From Cyclospora cayetanensis (lineage: Eukaryota; Apicomplexa; Conoidasida; Eucoccidiorida; Eimeriidae), in assembly GCF_002999335.1 (NCBI RefSeq), contig NW_020312139.1, positions 1 through 64,000 of the forward strand: 64,000 bases of DNA, read 5' to 3'. The notes under the pieces are model-generated. The model made no database searches. It saw nothing but the letters and a program-made list of their open reading frames with translations, and was not told the DNA's origin. Below are positions 8,733 through 20,252 of the stretch, piece by piece. Position 1 is the first letter of the stretch. The number at the start of each line of letters is the position of its first letter. Made by a program: the position numbers and the translations under genes.

Positions 8733-11700
8733 ATGCCTCCTGCGGCTGACGCCACCAGTCCAGAGGGCAGGCCTCGTGTTTCTGCTAGGCTTCAGAGCAG
8801 CTGCGATGACAGCAGCAGCAGCACTCGGAGTGTGACCAAGAGCAGCAGAGCAAGTGCAGCTTCTGCGCCAAGGGTCGTCGCGCGCAGCCAGGAGCGCAGC
8901 GAGGCGTTGGCGGGGGGAGCTGCTCCCGACGAGCGACGGCAGTCCAAGAGTGCTTTCCAGCAGCCAAAACAGCCCCCCGATCCTGAGGTGCCTTGCTCCT
9001 CCTCGTCGTGCACAGCATCTGCGAATCCAGCAGCTGCTAGCAAGGCTGCGAAGGAGAGTAGCGGCAGCGCCTTCGGCAGCAATGCGTGCTGCCTTTGTCT
9101 TCGCTTCTACCTTGTGCGCTTCTTCGAACTGTGGGGGGGAGATGACTTTGCACGCCGCTCGCGCTCCACAGACGACGGCGATCCCTTCTATTCGCGGGGT
9201 AGCGTGTGTTTGATGCTCGACGAGGGGATGGCCGCTTCAGGGGGAGCTCCCGCCAGAAGCAGCACCAGCGACAGCAGCAGGTCGGCAGCTGCCGGCGCTG
9301 CCACTGCGGACGCTAAAGCCGCGTTCGCCAAGGATGCCGAACTCAGGAGGCAGCAGCAGCAGCAGGGGGGGGGCTCTACCCCGCTCAAAAAACGCCCTGC
9401 TGCGAGAAACCCCCTTCGATTTCCAACCAAGACTGACGAACTCGCGTACAAGCAGTACCTCAACTCCTTATACCCCTTCCGCCTCCTCGTTGTGGGCCTT
9501 CTCATGCTCTTTGTCGATCTAATGCAAGTTGCCTGGATCTTCGTCTCTGAAGGTAATTGTGTCTTTAAACCCTTGGCAGCCCTCTCTCGTAGCCGAAGTT
9601 CGGCATGCGCGTACTAACTGCAGGCTAATTGTAGGCTAACTGCGTGCTAATTGTAGACTAATTGCAGGCTAACTGCGTGCTAATTGTAGGCTAACTGCGT
9701 GCTAATTGTAGGCTAATTGTAGGCTAATTGTAGACTAATTGTAGACTAACTGCGTGCTAATTGCATGCTAATTGTAGACTAACTGCGTGCTAATTGTAGA
9801 CTAATTGTAGGCTAACTGCGTGCTAATTGTAGACTAATTGCATGCTAATTGTAGGCTAACTGCGTGCTAATTGTAGACTAACTGCGTGCTAATTGTAGAC
9901 TAATTGTAGACTAACCACATGCTAGGCGGAAGCCTATCTAAGGCGCCTGCAAGCCGCTAGATCGATCGACGGGTAGCGGTGTGCATCGCGGCACAGGCCC
10001 GACGCAGCGGGGTGCGATGCACATGCGTTTGCATGCGTTTTCGCGAGTCAGTTGGTACTGCCGTCGAGCTTTCAGCGCGAGTCGTGCAAACTCTCCAGCT
10101 GCCTTGACCTTCGAGCTTTCGGTTGGCGTGCGCTGCCTCCAAAAAAAAGCTTTTTTTCACAAAATGCTGTCTTAAAGATCATGCGGTGCTCTCCTCAGGA
10201 TCTTCCGTCGATCGGTTGCAGTGGCCTAGCCTCAGGATGAGCGACTTGGTATTTTTGTGCATCATTTTGTGCTTTTCCATCCTCGTGCTGCTCTACGGCT
10301 TCCTCGCAATCGCGTCAAAGCTGCCTTTTGTGAAGAACAAGCTGGAGGCGTTTGCCGTGTCCATCCTATCGATCGTACGTCGCGCCTGTTCGGGAGGCAC
10401 TATTTAGCGCAGCTTCCAAACCGCAAAGCAGCAGGGAGCAAATGCACTTGGCCTGCGGGTAGCAGGAACGACGCAGAAGGAACACGAGATGGCAGTCGCG
10501 AGCCGAGGGGGAGTGAGGGGCGGCACGCGCCTGCTGCGCTCACGGGGTAGGATGCTGTGGAGTTGTTTCCAAGGGCACAACGCTCGGGGTTGGGGGCGGC
10601 TGCTGCGGTTTGTAGGCTTTTCTGAGCCGCGTCATCTGTCTGTGCGCCGTGGTGCTGATAACGTCCATGGAGCATAGCATGCACTGCAGCAACTGCAAAG
10701 CCGTGCAGACGCACAACGAGATTGAGGCCTCAATTGACAAGCTTCCTGGCGAATACGTCGCTGTCGAGATGCTCGGTGAGCGCGGGGAGGGTTTGGGTGC
10801 AAGGCTCGCGCGCAGCGACAGTCAGGTTGCTCTCCGCAGCCAGCACACACACGGCTCCGACGAGATGCGTCGAGCTTCGGGGAAGGAGGGGCAGTCTGTG
10901 CAGCGGTCAGGATGTGCGCTTCAGACGTAGACTCGGCAGTCATGGCGGCAACGGGCACAGACGCCTGCACGGCGGAGCTGATTCTGCTGTCCTTTGTGAC
11001 ACTCTTCCACACGCTTATCATCGACCTCATGCTGCCGGTTAGGTACGCCTTCCTGCCTTCCTGCAGCAGCGCTCCAAAAGTCGTCCCCACCCCCTTCGTC
11101 TTTCTTTCCGACGCAGGTCTACACAAGGCTGCGTGGCTTGGGGTGTATTAGCTGCACGGCAGCACGCCTGTGAAGATGTTCATTGTGCTCATAAGTTCGG
11201 CTGCTGCGCGTGCGCATGCAGAACAATGGTCTCCCTGCCCATCCATCTGCTCTACCTCGCCAGTTGCGTCGGAGCGCTGACATTCTGCGCACTCGCATAC
11301 TCACATGGCCTCAACTACCTGGGGTATGTGCAACTGCAGCCACCCTAGAGCTCCTTTCAAGCTGTCTTAGACGCGCCTTCTTGCGACGCCAACCCCACAC
11401 CGCTGTTCACAAGTGCACGCTCAAAGGCTCTGGGGTGTGGGCAGCTGCGGAGGCGGACTGTCTGCCCGCCTTCGTCCTCCACGTCTTATAAAGGGGCAAC
11501 TAGTCCCTTGCCATGAGGCGAATACGGGGGATCGAGGAGGCCTTGTGAAGTAGTTGAGCCAGCACGTATATTTTCGCTTTCTTCGTTCAAAAACCCCTTG
11601 GACTCCCTGCATGCAGCACCCTGCGTAGTTCCCCGTGCGCGCACGCCTGTCGCTGTGCTTCGCGCTGCGTATCCACTCGCGATATGCGCAATCTCCACGG

Positions 11701-14700
11701 CATGGGCCTGCCAGCGGCGCGTGCACCTCGTCGTGCCGATATAGGTTGCGTCGCTACACGAATTTTATGTCTTGACAACCCCAGCGGCCTGCTTACCCCC
11801 CCATCTGGCCGTCGAGCACTTGCTTGCGGGTGTGTGTGTGTGTGTGTGTGTATCTGTGCAGGCCTGTCTGCGTAATCTCGTCTTGCGTTTTTTTGTGCTG
11901 CGGGCTACTGGGCCGAGTGCAGACGGAGATCTCCCATAGGCAGCTCTACTTCCGCTGGCGCGTACGGCCTCTCAGTATTTCCTCTGCAGCTGAATTCGCT
12001 TCCTTCAGTTGCTGTGCATGCTCCTATCGGCTGCACAAGTCCACCGGTGGCGCTTCCATGTCACGGGTCTGCGCCTCCCGAGCATCCTCGCGTCTCTTCT
12101 TGCGTGTGCATGCGTGTGTTTGCGTGTACTGGCACTTAACACCCGTGTAGCCGTGCTCATGCATGCGTTTGCTCCAACTTTGCTACGTCGCTGCTGTCTG
12201 GTGTTTGCACTGCGCACGATACGATCTTCCGGTTGGTGGGACTTGCGGGCGGCAGCACCTTTCTCGGAAGGCGCGTATGCCAGCGGTTGCCTCTCTTTTG
12301 CCCCTCTTGCGCGTTTGCCGCAGCGTTCAATGTGCTTGCTGCGCGACACAGAACGTCAGCTGCGCTCGCAGCATTCAGCTCGCACTGGTATTGAAAAGTT
12401 GGCTCTGTTTGTGCGGCGCTCGGAGGCCCTGCTTCGCCGCGCTGCGGCGTCTGCCCCTCCGGACTCTGCTGCGGTTCAGGTAGCGATCGAAGAAGTCGCA
12501 GACATGCAGGCTAAGTAAGCGTCGAACGAGCTTCAGAGGCGTCCCCCAGAGAGCGGCAAGCGCGCAAGCTCACGCGTGCGCGTGGAGGCGGATGTGGAGC
12601 GGGCTGTGCGCCCTCCTGCAGCAAGCAGTTTCGTGTTCTAGGGTCCCTTTTTTGCCCGCTGAAGATGCACAGACAGAACCATTAGTTGCTTAGGATCCAT
12701 GCAGTCGTGCGTGGTTGTTTGTGCGATGCCCTTCTCTGACGACAGAGTCTTAGAGATCGTGACAGATGTACACAATGTGTACCGTGCGGAGATGTCCACT
12801 GAGGAGCTGCGCGAGTTCATCCGCTTCGTTCCCGAAGTCGAAGACTCAAACATTCTCCTACCCATTGAGTGGCGGCACCGCAGCCCCTCATTAGCCACTG
12901 GCCCTTCAGCGGCTTCCACGACGATTCGACAAGTCGCCGCTGCTGCTGCCGCTGCCGCTGCCCATGCACCCCCTGTTGCTCCTGGGGTTGCCTCGTCTTC
13001 CGCGGGAGTTCCGGCGCTCGCGATCGCACCAACTGCAGTGGCTGCAACGCTTTTCCCCAGCACGACTGCACGAGGCCAAGCCTCAGTAGCTTCTGCTGTT
13101 GCTACTCCGATGTCGCTCACTCCTACCGGCGCTGGTGGCTCTCACCTAGATGATCCAGAGGGGCTTATCGACAAGCTGCCTCCCTCTGCGGCTGAAGAGC
13201 TGAGGACGAAGTTGGGTACTACGTGGGACCTTGATATGCTCATGGTGCGGCTGTGTGCTCCTGGTGCACGCGCTGCTCCTTTGGCAGCATCTGAGGGCAA
13301 TGCGACTGGAGCTTATTGTGTCGTCGCCGGCAATTTCGCGTTATTGGCGCTGGCTGTCGCCCTCCTTAGCTTTCAGAAGCTGCCTCTTTCTCTGCAGCTT
13401 ACTTTGCCTCCTCCGGCTGCCGCTGTGCTGCAGATCGAAGAGCAATCAAAAAGCAACGCGCTCGTGATTGTGGGCAACTTGATGCTGCTGCCGCTGTTGC
13501 AGCGGGAAGGTTTGCAGTGCACGCGCAGCCAAGTCCGGTGCTTCGTGCAAAGGGTGCAGCAGCAATACTGCAGCAGGAACCTGTATCACAACGCAACCCA
13601 TGCGGCCATGGTGGCGCACTGCTGCAGGTGTATCGTTGGGGACGTGATTCCCAACAAGAAGGAGTAGGTAGAGCATGCGCACTCAGCGCCCCCGCCGAAG
13701 AATTTGGCCGTTACACGCAAATAAGTCATAGGCTTCTGCTTCGGCTGTCGAGCGCCGTATTTGGCGTTTTCTTCTTGGTCCTGTTCAACGAGGGTGGGTG
13801 CGCAGCTACATTCAGGCGCGTTGGCAGGAGCGGCAGGAGGTGCCATGTCAGTTGCTGTGTTGTGTGCGGTGTTCTTTGGACAGCTTGACGTATGCTGACG
13901 AGATTTGCATTGTAGTTGGCTGCATTGCACACGACTTGGGCCATCCGGGGCTGACGAATCAGTATCTCATTAACGTTCGGTCCCCCTTGGCCATTACATA
14001 TAACGATATTTCGGTGTTGGAGAACTACCACGCAGCATGCTGCTTTAGGACCGCCGCGGAACACGATGGAAATATCTTTTTCGGCCTGAAAAAAGAAGTT
14101 TTCCAGTACATTCGCCAACACACGATCGAACTCATCCTTGCCACCGATATGAAGAAGCACTTTGACTTCATCTCCCACCTCAGAGTACGAAGTACCGTCC
14201 TTTTACTGCGAAATGCGTCCATGCGTTGCGTTTCGCTTGGGAGGGAGCGAGGCTCCACGCTGGAGAAGGCGATCGATTTGAACTCGCGTCCTCAGGACGT
14301 ACCGCGATGCGGATATGTCAGGCGTACAGCTTTGTGCTTAGGGATGCGTGCGTAAATATGAGGATCTTTGAAGTTCAGCACAGCAAATAACTTCATGGAG
14401 TGGCGTGGCATTTGGTTTCTTAGGTTCGCCGGCACACTCCGAACTTCGATATCATAGAAAGCAACGATGACAGGTGGATGGTTTTCAAGGCGTGCATCAA
14501 GGCTGCAGACTTGGCGCACGCAGCGACTAACTGGGAACAGCACAAGCAGTGGTCGGAAAGACTCGCTGAAGAATTTTACTTGCAGGTATGCCAACAGTGA
14601 GGGGCTCGTGCTCCGTGGTAGAGGAGATAAACGGTTTGAGATTGTTCTGCATTCAACGTCCCAAGTGTCTATGTGACTCTAATGCCTCAGGGGGATGAAG

Positions 14701-15309
14701 AAAAGAGACTGGGGCTGCCAGTTTCAAATCTCTGCGACAGACTCAGGAAGCACGAATTTAGTCGATCCCAGGTAAAGCAGCACCTCGGAGTCCGTACGTG
14801 TGTGCATGCGTACAGACGTGTGTGTCTGGTGTGTAAGCTTCACGTCTGCACAGTTGCGGATGCTACCTGCGGATGCCGCTGCAGCTGCAAGAGGCAACAA
14901 ATGTGTCATTTCTCAATGCTCGCTCTTTTGAAGGACCTAATTCCATGCCTTTTTCCGCACCCTCTCCTCCTTTGGCCCCTCTCCTCCCATTGCCTTCCCC
15001 TTTCACGTTTGTTACTGTCTCTCTCACAATCTTTTTGTGCTTCTTGTAAATCAACTCCTGGAACGGAGTGTTTATTCGCACTTGCTGAGCTAGTTTGACA
15101 GTCTTGCTACGCCTCTTTACCCGTAGGCCGGTTTCCTCAAGGTGCTCGTGGAACCGCTATTTACTGAAGTGGCAGCCGTCGTGTACAACTCGGAGGCGAA
15201 AGCGCGGGTGCAGAATGTTATTTGCAGACACATTAAGCACAACAGAGAAAAATGGGACTTGATTGATCAAGCACGCGAAGCTGCCGATTCACAAAGTCCA
15301 AACCCCTAG
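8733..15309 (+). CDS. Cyclic nucleotide 3',5'-phosphodiesterase with six membrane helices
   Basis: Hydrolyses cAMP and/or cGMP at a membrane. Phase-consistent exons: 8733-9552, 10199-10374, 10616-10775, 10925-11042, 11222-11323 (or from 11117), 11862-11961, 12324-12514, 12677-13244, 13434-13627, 13884-14184, 14424-14585, 14691-14771, 15127-15309; total 1051 residues with the short exon 5. The Ser/Ala/Gln-rich N-terminus is followed by six hydrophobic helices (about 248-475), one to two per exon, e.g. LVFLCIILCFSILVLLYGF. The class I catalytic domain has YHNATHAAM (about 796), IAHDLGHPGLTNQYLI (about 825), ITYNDISVLENYH, ILATDMKKHFDFI and CIKAADLAHAATNW with the second metal Asp. Exon 12 ends on the CAG for the purine-contacting Gln (SRSQ). 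Architecture matches apicomplexan PDEs. The usual Asp after HAA is Met; it is not a metal ligand in known structures. cAMP/cGMP preference cannot be read from sequence. Confidence 0.95.
9614..9921. repeat. 11-bp minisatellite, 28 units without indels
   Basis: Intron 1 of the phosphodiesterase gene contains exactly 28 consecutive 11-bp units (308 bp). They are variants of CTAATTGTAGA/G, CTAACTGCGTG and CTAATTGCATG. The first unit is CTAACTGCAGG and the last CTAACCACATG. No insertion or deletion breaks the register. Confidence 0.95.
11828..11853. repeat. TG dinucleotide repeat before exon 6 acceptor
   Basis: A (TG)n run sits just upstream of the CTGTGCAG acceptor at 11861 in the phosphodiesterase gene, in place of a usual pyrimidine tract. 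Confidence 0.85.
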
Positions 15310-16239
15310 ATCGTTGCCGCCCAACGGTACTGCCTCCAGTTGTGGTCGATGGCAGCCTGCATACGGACCACCCACTTATCTGCCCATCATCCTCTCCTCG
15401 TGCAGACGGACGTGGTCACTTGTACTTAAGGGCTAGCCAACTAGCTAACTATTTATCGCTAGCTAGTTGAGAATGTTCTAGCTGGATGCTAACTGTTTTA
15501 TAGGGGCATTGTATCTCATGCAATGGTTTGCATCTGAAACTGCAGAGATATGTATGTCGTTGCTCCCCGTCTACTGTACAGCGTTGCTGCAGCTGCAGGA
15601 TCAGCATCAGCAGCGCTTGCTGCGGCAGTCAATGTGTAGGGTCATGCTGTTGAGCGAAAATGGAGGGGCATTTACTAATCGAATTTGAGAGTGTACTTTA
15701 ACCCTAAGAGGGCAAAAACCGAGAAATTCTGAAACACCAGTAGGTAGACAAAAGACAACAACTAGCAAAGAGTAAATCAATCGCAGAGAAAGGCCAGTTG
15801 ACGGGTACGCCTCAAGGCTGCTAGCCCCCCCGAAACGTTGCACAAAAGGTGTTCACATTGCATTTGTTCAGGGCACATATACACACAGTGACCGCATGAG
15901 CTACAAGGCACAAGGCGTCGAGGGAGACATAACAGACGCCATTGAAAGGCAAATGCAAGCCAGAATGAGGCCGGCAAACAGTTACACGTTTAGAACTACG
16001 CCTTGCTTGATGAGTGTTACATTTTTGAGTGAGGATCCTTCAAGCCCGTGACGTATATTACTCTGCCTCTCGGTACCATTGTGCTTCTTCATACCCGCAT
16101 TTTCCAATGCTTGCCGTGGACATTTTTGGCCACGAACTGGTCAACATATTTGCCACCCGCGCTAAACGCATAATTCTTCTGGCACTTTATATTTTTTGTC
16201 TGCCCAGCACTTTGAACGCCGAACTTCGTCAGGTGGCCC
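15310..16239. other. 3' flank of the phosphodiesterase gene
   Basis: No gene seen. The stretch 15430-15475 has GCTAGCCAACTAGCTAAC and CGCTAGCTAGTTGAG blocks that can pair imperfectly around a short AT-rich loop and may lie in the 3' untranslated region. A small CAG/CTG island (about 15585-15630) is the last triplet-repeat cluster of the repeat-rich style; beyond it the composition is more AT-rich and repeats nearly vanish. Confidence 0.5.
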
Positions 16240-19200
16240 TGACACTTGAATATGTGAGGCTTACGCTAAGGTGTACAAAAAGAATGTGGGTGGCTATGAC
16301 TTGGCTGAAGGCATTCTCGCTAAAGATATGCGCAAACAGACAAAGAATCAGGTGGACTCTTCAAATCAACATATAATGGAAGCATTTTTCAATATACGAC
16401 AGGAGATCTGCATGCAACCAGTCCCTCAGTGCCAAGGATCCGTGGAGGGATCTTGAAGGCTGCATGGAATATAACCGCTTGTCGCCGACTCTATCTGATT
16501 GCATGCTGATGGTCATACACAAGACTGAGGCTAGATCAGCCTCCCTACCCACGCCATATACAAAACGGCATATAAAATCGTAGTCAACAGCTAGCGACAG
16601 ATCCCAATTTCCTCTCCCAAGAGTACTCTCCTGCCCCTTTCACCACAAACACTGGTTTATCAGGCTAAGAATAGAAAGGATAGCCCCGGATAGAGGATCT
16701 GGGCCCTTCGAGTTCTCCGGGTTCTTTCATAGTTGCACACGATGGCTTTTGGACATGGACGCGAATCACCACATCGGCACTCTAAGAATATAGGCCACCC
16801 TGCTCAGCATCTAAGGGAGCAGGAGGCTTGCCAGACCATATATGTAGCTTATTATTAGATATTTATGGAGTACAAACCAGTCTAGTGAGAACTGTGCAGG
16901 AGGGCCCATATAAAAGTGTGCCCTACCTTTTGTATGCGCTGTAGAATAGAGTTGCCTTCGCAGCAACTATTATTGATTAATACTTGCCAGAAACACGCTG
17001 GTGAAATTAGCTTGCAAGAGTGCGTCACTAGCGCTTATGCGCAGTCCCGTGCGCTCTCCTTGCGAACACAGCTCGTACCCGAGATTTTGTGCGTTTAATT
17101 AATAGAACCTCCTGAAGCAGTCTGCATTCCCTCAACAACGGATCTACAGCAGATGGTCTATATCAATTAAGCGTTACAGTATGCTAAAAAAACAACGCGC
17201 TGCGTGTTTGTTCCCTTCTCCTGCAATGGCTCTGGCTGCACCTGCAAGTGTGTTGCACTCGCACCAGCCATTTGCTTCTCGGGATTGCTATAACACCAAA
17301 AACCATTATTTATGCTTATTTTATGCGTTTTTAATAGCTTGCTTGTGCTAAGCCATTCGGACGGGGAACATGCTTACAAGACTCGGTCCCGCTGGAGCCT
17401 TCCTGTGTTATGTTGTCTGCCACTCACATGTACACCTGCACATCCCAACAAGCGCTTCCACACTGAACTCTCTGCCAAGCCTAACAAATAATTCAAAAAT
17501 TCTTCATGGGGGCCACACTACTTAGACAAAGATTAGCGCAACCAGCTCCTTTTCCTGTTCGCCTACTGGCGGTGGTTGAGACCCGGGAGAGGAACTCATG
17601 AAAACAACTGGCTTTATCTGCTTCAGTCTCTCTCTCTGGAGTTCACGTAGGCACAGCTATTTTCTACACAATTATTTCCTAATCACAGAAAACGCGGCTG
17701 AGAAACCCTCATACCACCCTCCGGCCTCCTCGCCCATCTACCTGTCAGCAGAGTTTTACTAGAACAAGTAACGTGAATGGTTTAGGTGAACATCGTTTGC
17801 TTTTGTGTAATTGTGCTAGAAAGGGTCGAAATTCTCACTGGCTGCGCTTCTTTATGCAGCTGTACGACACAATCGCTGGTTGCTTTTGCGTCCAACAAGC
17901 CTCAGGAGTCATCGTAGTGTGCGCTCTTCCCGAGGGTCAGTGGTGTGTCGCCAACTGTATAGACTTGCAGCACTCGAGTGACGCTGTGCGATACGGAGAA
18001 ACGTAGCGAAGTATACGCGTAGGATGGCAACTGACGAAGTGCCACGTAGGTGTTCGCAGTGCAGTGTACCCTGCGGGCAGCCTATACGTTCAAAATACAT
18101 GCAAAAGAGCTTATGGTGCTGTTGTCAATCATGCACTTTCTGGTCAAGAATACATGCCTTATTTGCTCTCCAAACTACATGCATCTTTGTGGAGGAGGAT
18201 AAGACAGGTTGTCCGCAGCCCTTGCCCGTGCATGGATCTTACTAACATACAGGGTTCTCAGGGTCGAGCACAAAGGGCAGGCTAGTAGGTCATTCATGCA
18301 GTGCCTGCTAATGCATGCAGCCGGATTAATCGCTGCGAGGGAGTACCTCATCACCCACAGGATTCCAGAGTTGCTGGTTGTAAGTAGTGTTTTACTGTCA
18401 GCTACACGGTGCCCGGGGGTGCAAAGACCTTATTTGTTCAAATACGAAAGAGCCCTCTTACCAATAGTTGACTTTGAACCACCGCCCCCATTCTGCACAG
18501 ACAATATCGAAAGGCTGAACAGCATGCGGGTGTGGTTTGCGCTTATCGGTATAACTGCACTGCAGCAGTAAGTTGCTATGGCATGCTGGAATGAAGTGCA
18601 CGCCATTTCAATGCAGTATATCACGCTAGATTTCCTAATACGGCTGTCTTTCGTGAGTTTTTCCTCACCTGCGGATTTTTCAGGACCTTACGGCGGCGGC
18701 TTGCTTCCATCAGCCGCGCTATCTCAAAAAATTCTTGGTGGCTGAGCTCGAAAGGAGGCAGAAATTCGTGAGGCTTGCTCAAATCTCCTGTCATCCCTCG
18801 ATCCCTTTAGAGTGCCACCAGGCAATGAATCCATTTTGTGGCAGATGCAGCTGCATGGCAACCGAAAGTGCCCCCTAATTTCTTCGCCGCGACGTGATGC
18901 CCCACATAGGCTGTTCAAACACTTTATCCAGGGAGCTTGCCCTGCCCATGCTTTTGCTGCAAAATTATTATGCAACACAATGAAGGGGTTGTGTCTTTCC
19001 ACTCATACAGGGGGGTCCCACTTACTTCCAGAGATACTTTTGCGGCTTGAGGAATTGGGGTTACAGGCACAGCTGCGAGGCCCTAAGTAATAGTTTACAC
19101 CTCATACACGGCGATCAAAGCAGCCTTTCTGCTGAGATCCTGCCACTTGGGTATCAATACATGAACTACGCATTAGACAGAACAGTCCCTTCTGCATCCT

Positions 19201-20212
19201 TCACTTCCTGGCATAGTTCTTGTTGAAGGGACGAAGATTCATGACGTAGTCTTATTCGATTTTTCATTCTGGGCCCATGGCATCAGGGCAGTGCATGTGG
19301 ACACTTCGCGCCTGAAGAGTTGACAACGGTATTCGCACTATGCGACTCGGGCTGCAGAGGGATTTTGACTCGCGAGCAGTGCCGCCAAGGTGGGCTGTGT
19401 GTACGGCATGCTAGAGTGTGTACTACCCGTTTCTAACACCTCTTCGACACTGTAAAGTTGGTGAACAGAATCTGATATAATGTTGAAAGATTATGCAAGG
19501 TGGTTGAATTTGTGTTTCACGGAACTGCAGTAGTCTACGAAACCGCGACGTTTCGTCTGTCTTCAATTCCTCATTTGCTCAATACAATCGTTAGCAACGG
19601 CACAAATGGAAAGTTTTCTGCACTGTGTGTCTTGATGATTTATGCATAGTATGTCTTCATGCTGTACCCCAGGGCTGCTGCGGCTAGCACATTCCCTCAA
19701 GCAGCATGAAGACGCAGAATCTATGGTGCTGCCGGACTTGGTTCAGCGCGCGGAATTCGAAGGCATTGCGTAAGATCCTGTTTTAAACTTATGCAGCAGA
19801 TACATGTTTGATCGTTCTAACATAAGGGCGCTTGACACAGTCAAGACGGTTTTCCACTAGGAAGCTACCGTGCCTCAAAAAACCCATGACTTCATCCCAT
19901 CATGTCCAGCAGGAACAGATAATGCCTACACTCCTACAGGTGTGCACGTGTTTGGTTTCCATCTCAGAAGAGACTTGCTTGGACTCCACCACGCCGGCTT
20001 CACTTGATGCACCACATAAGCCCTTGGCGGGCGTGCTGATTGCCGGTGCAGAGGCCACCGGAAGAGCTGCCACTCTACCGGCATCTAACTTTGCACAGAA
20101 GAGGGACTCAAGGTGTTTCGAAAGAGTGTGTAGAGCACTTTTTGCTATGCAATTGGTATCCTTGGACAATACTACAACCCCACTGACTCTGGGCGTGGTG
20201 TGGATCCAGTAG
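16240..20212 (+). CDS. Unrecognised multi-exon helical protein
   Basis: Several plus-strand segments look coding and are flanked by splice-like signals, but I do not recognise the family and the exon joins are incomplete. They are: about 16263-16345 (AYAKVYKKNVGGYDLAEGIL), 17850-18003 (LYDTIAGCFCVQQASG), 18065-18235 (QEYMPYLLSKLHASLWRRIR), 18253-18379 (VEHKGQASRSFMQCLLMHAA, then AAREYLITHRIPELL), 18440-18571 (NIERLNSMRVWFALIGITAL), 18684-18780 (DLTAAACFHQPRYLKKFL, then VAELERRQKF), 19009-19090 (HLLPEILLRLEELGLQAQL), 19675-19772 (LLRLAHSLKQHEDAESMVL) and about 19918-20212. The content is alpha-helical and armadillo/HEAT-like in texture (inference). The start is not placed. The last frame stops at TAG 20210-20212, inside a perfect hairpin; if it is spliced instead after about 20155 the 3' end lies further right. 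It converges with CFAP61. Confidence 0.4.
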
Positions 20213-20252
20213 CTCAGGAAGCAACCAAGTTGCTTCCTGAGCTACTGGATCC
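20202..20252. repeat. Perfect 24-bp inverted repeat (hairpin)
   Basis: Arms 20202-20225 and 20229-20252 are exact reverse complements, separated by a 3-base CAA loop. Both outer ends are GGATCC. A candidate stop codon of the plus-strand gene (20210-20212) lies in the left arm. Confidence 0.97.

Noticed and set aside
7960..8733. 257-residue minus frame with a signal-peptide-like start
   Set aside because: The hydrophobic start is the antisense of a GCGGCAG repeat; the rest has no motif and overlaps the expected 5' region of the phosphodiesterase gene.
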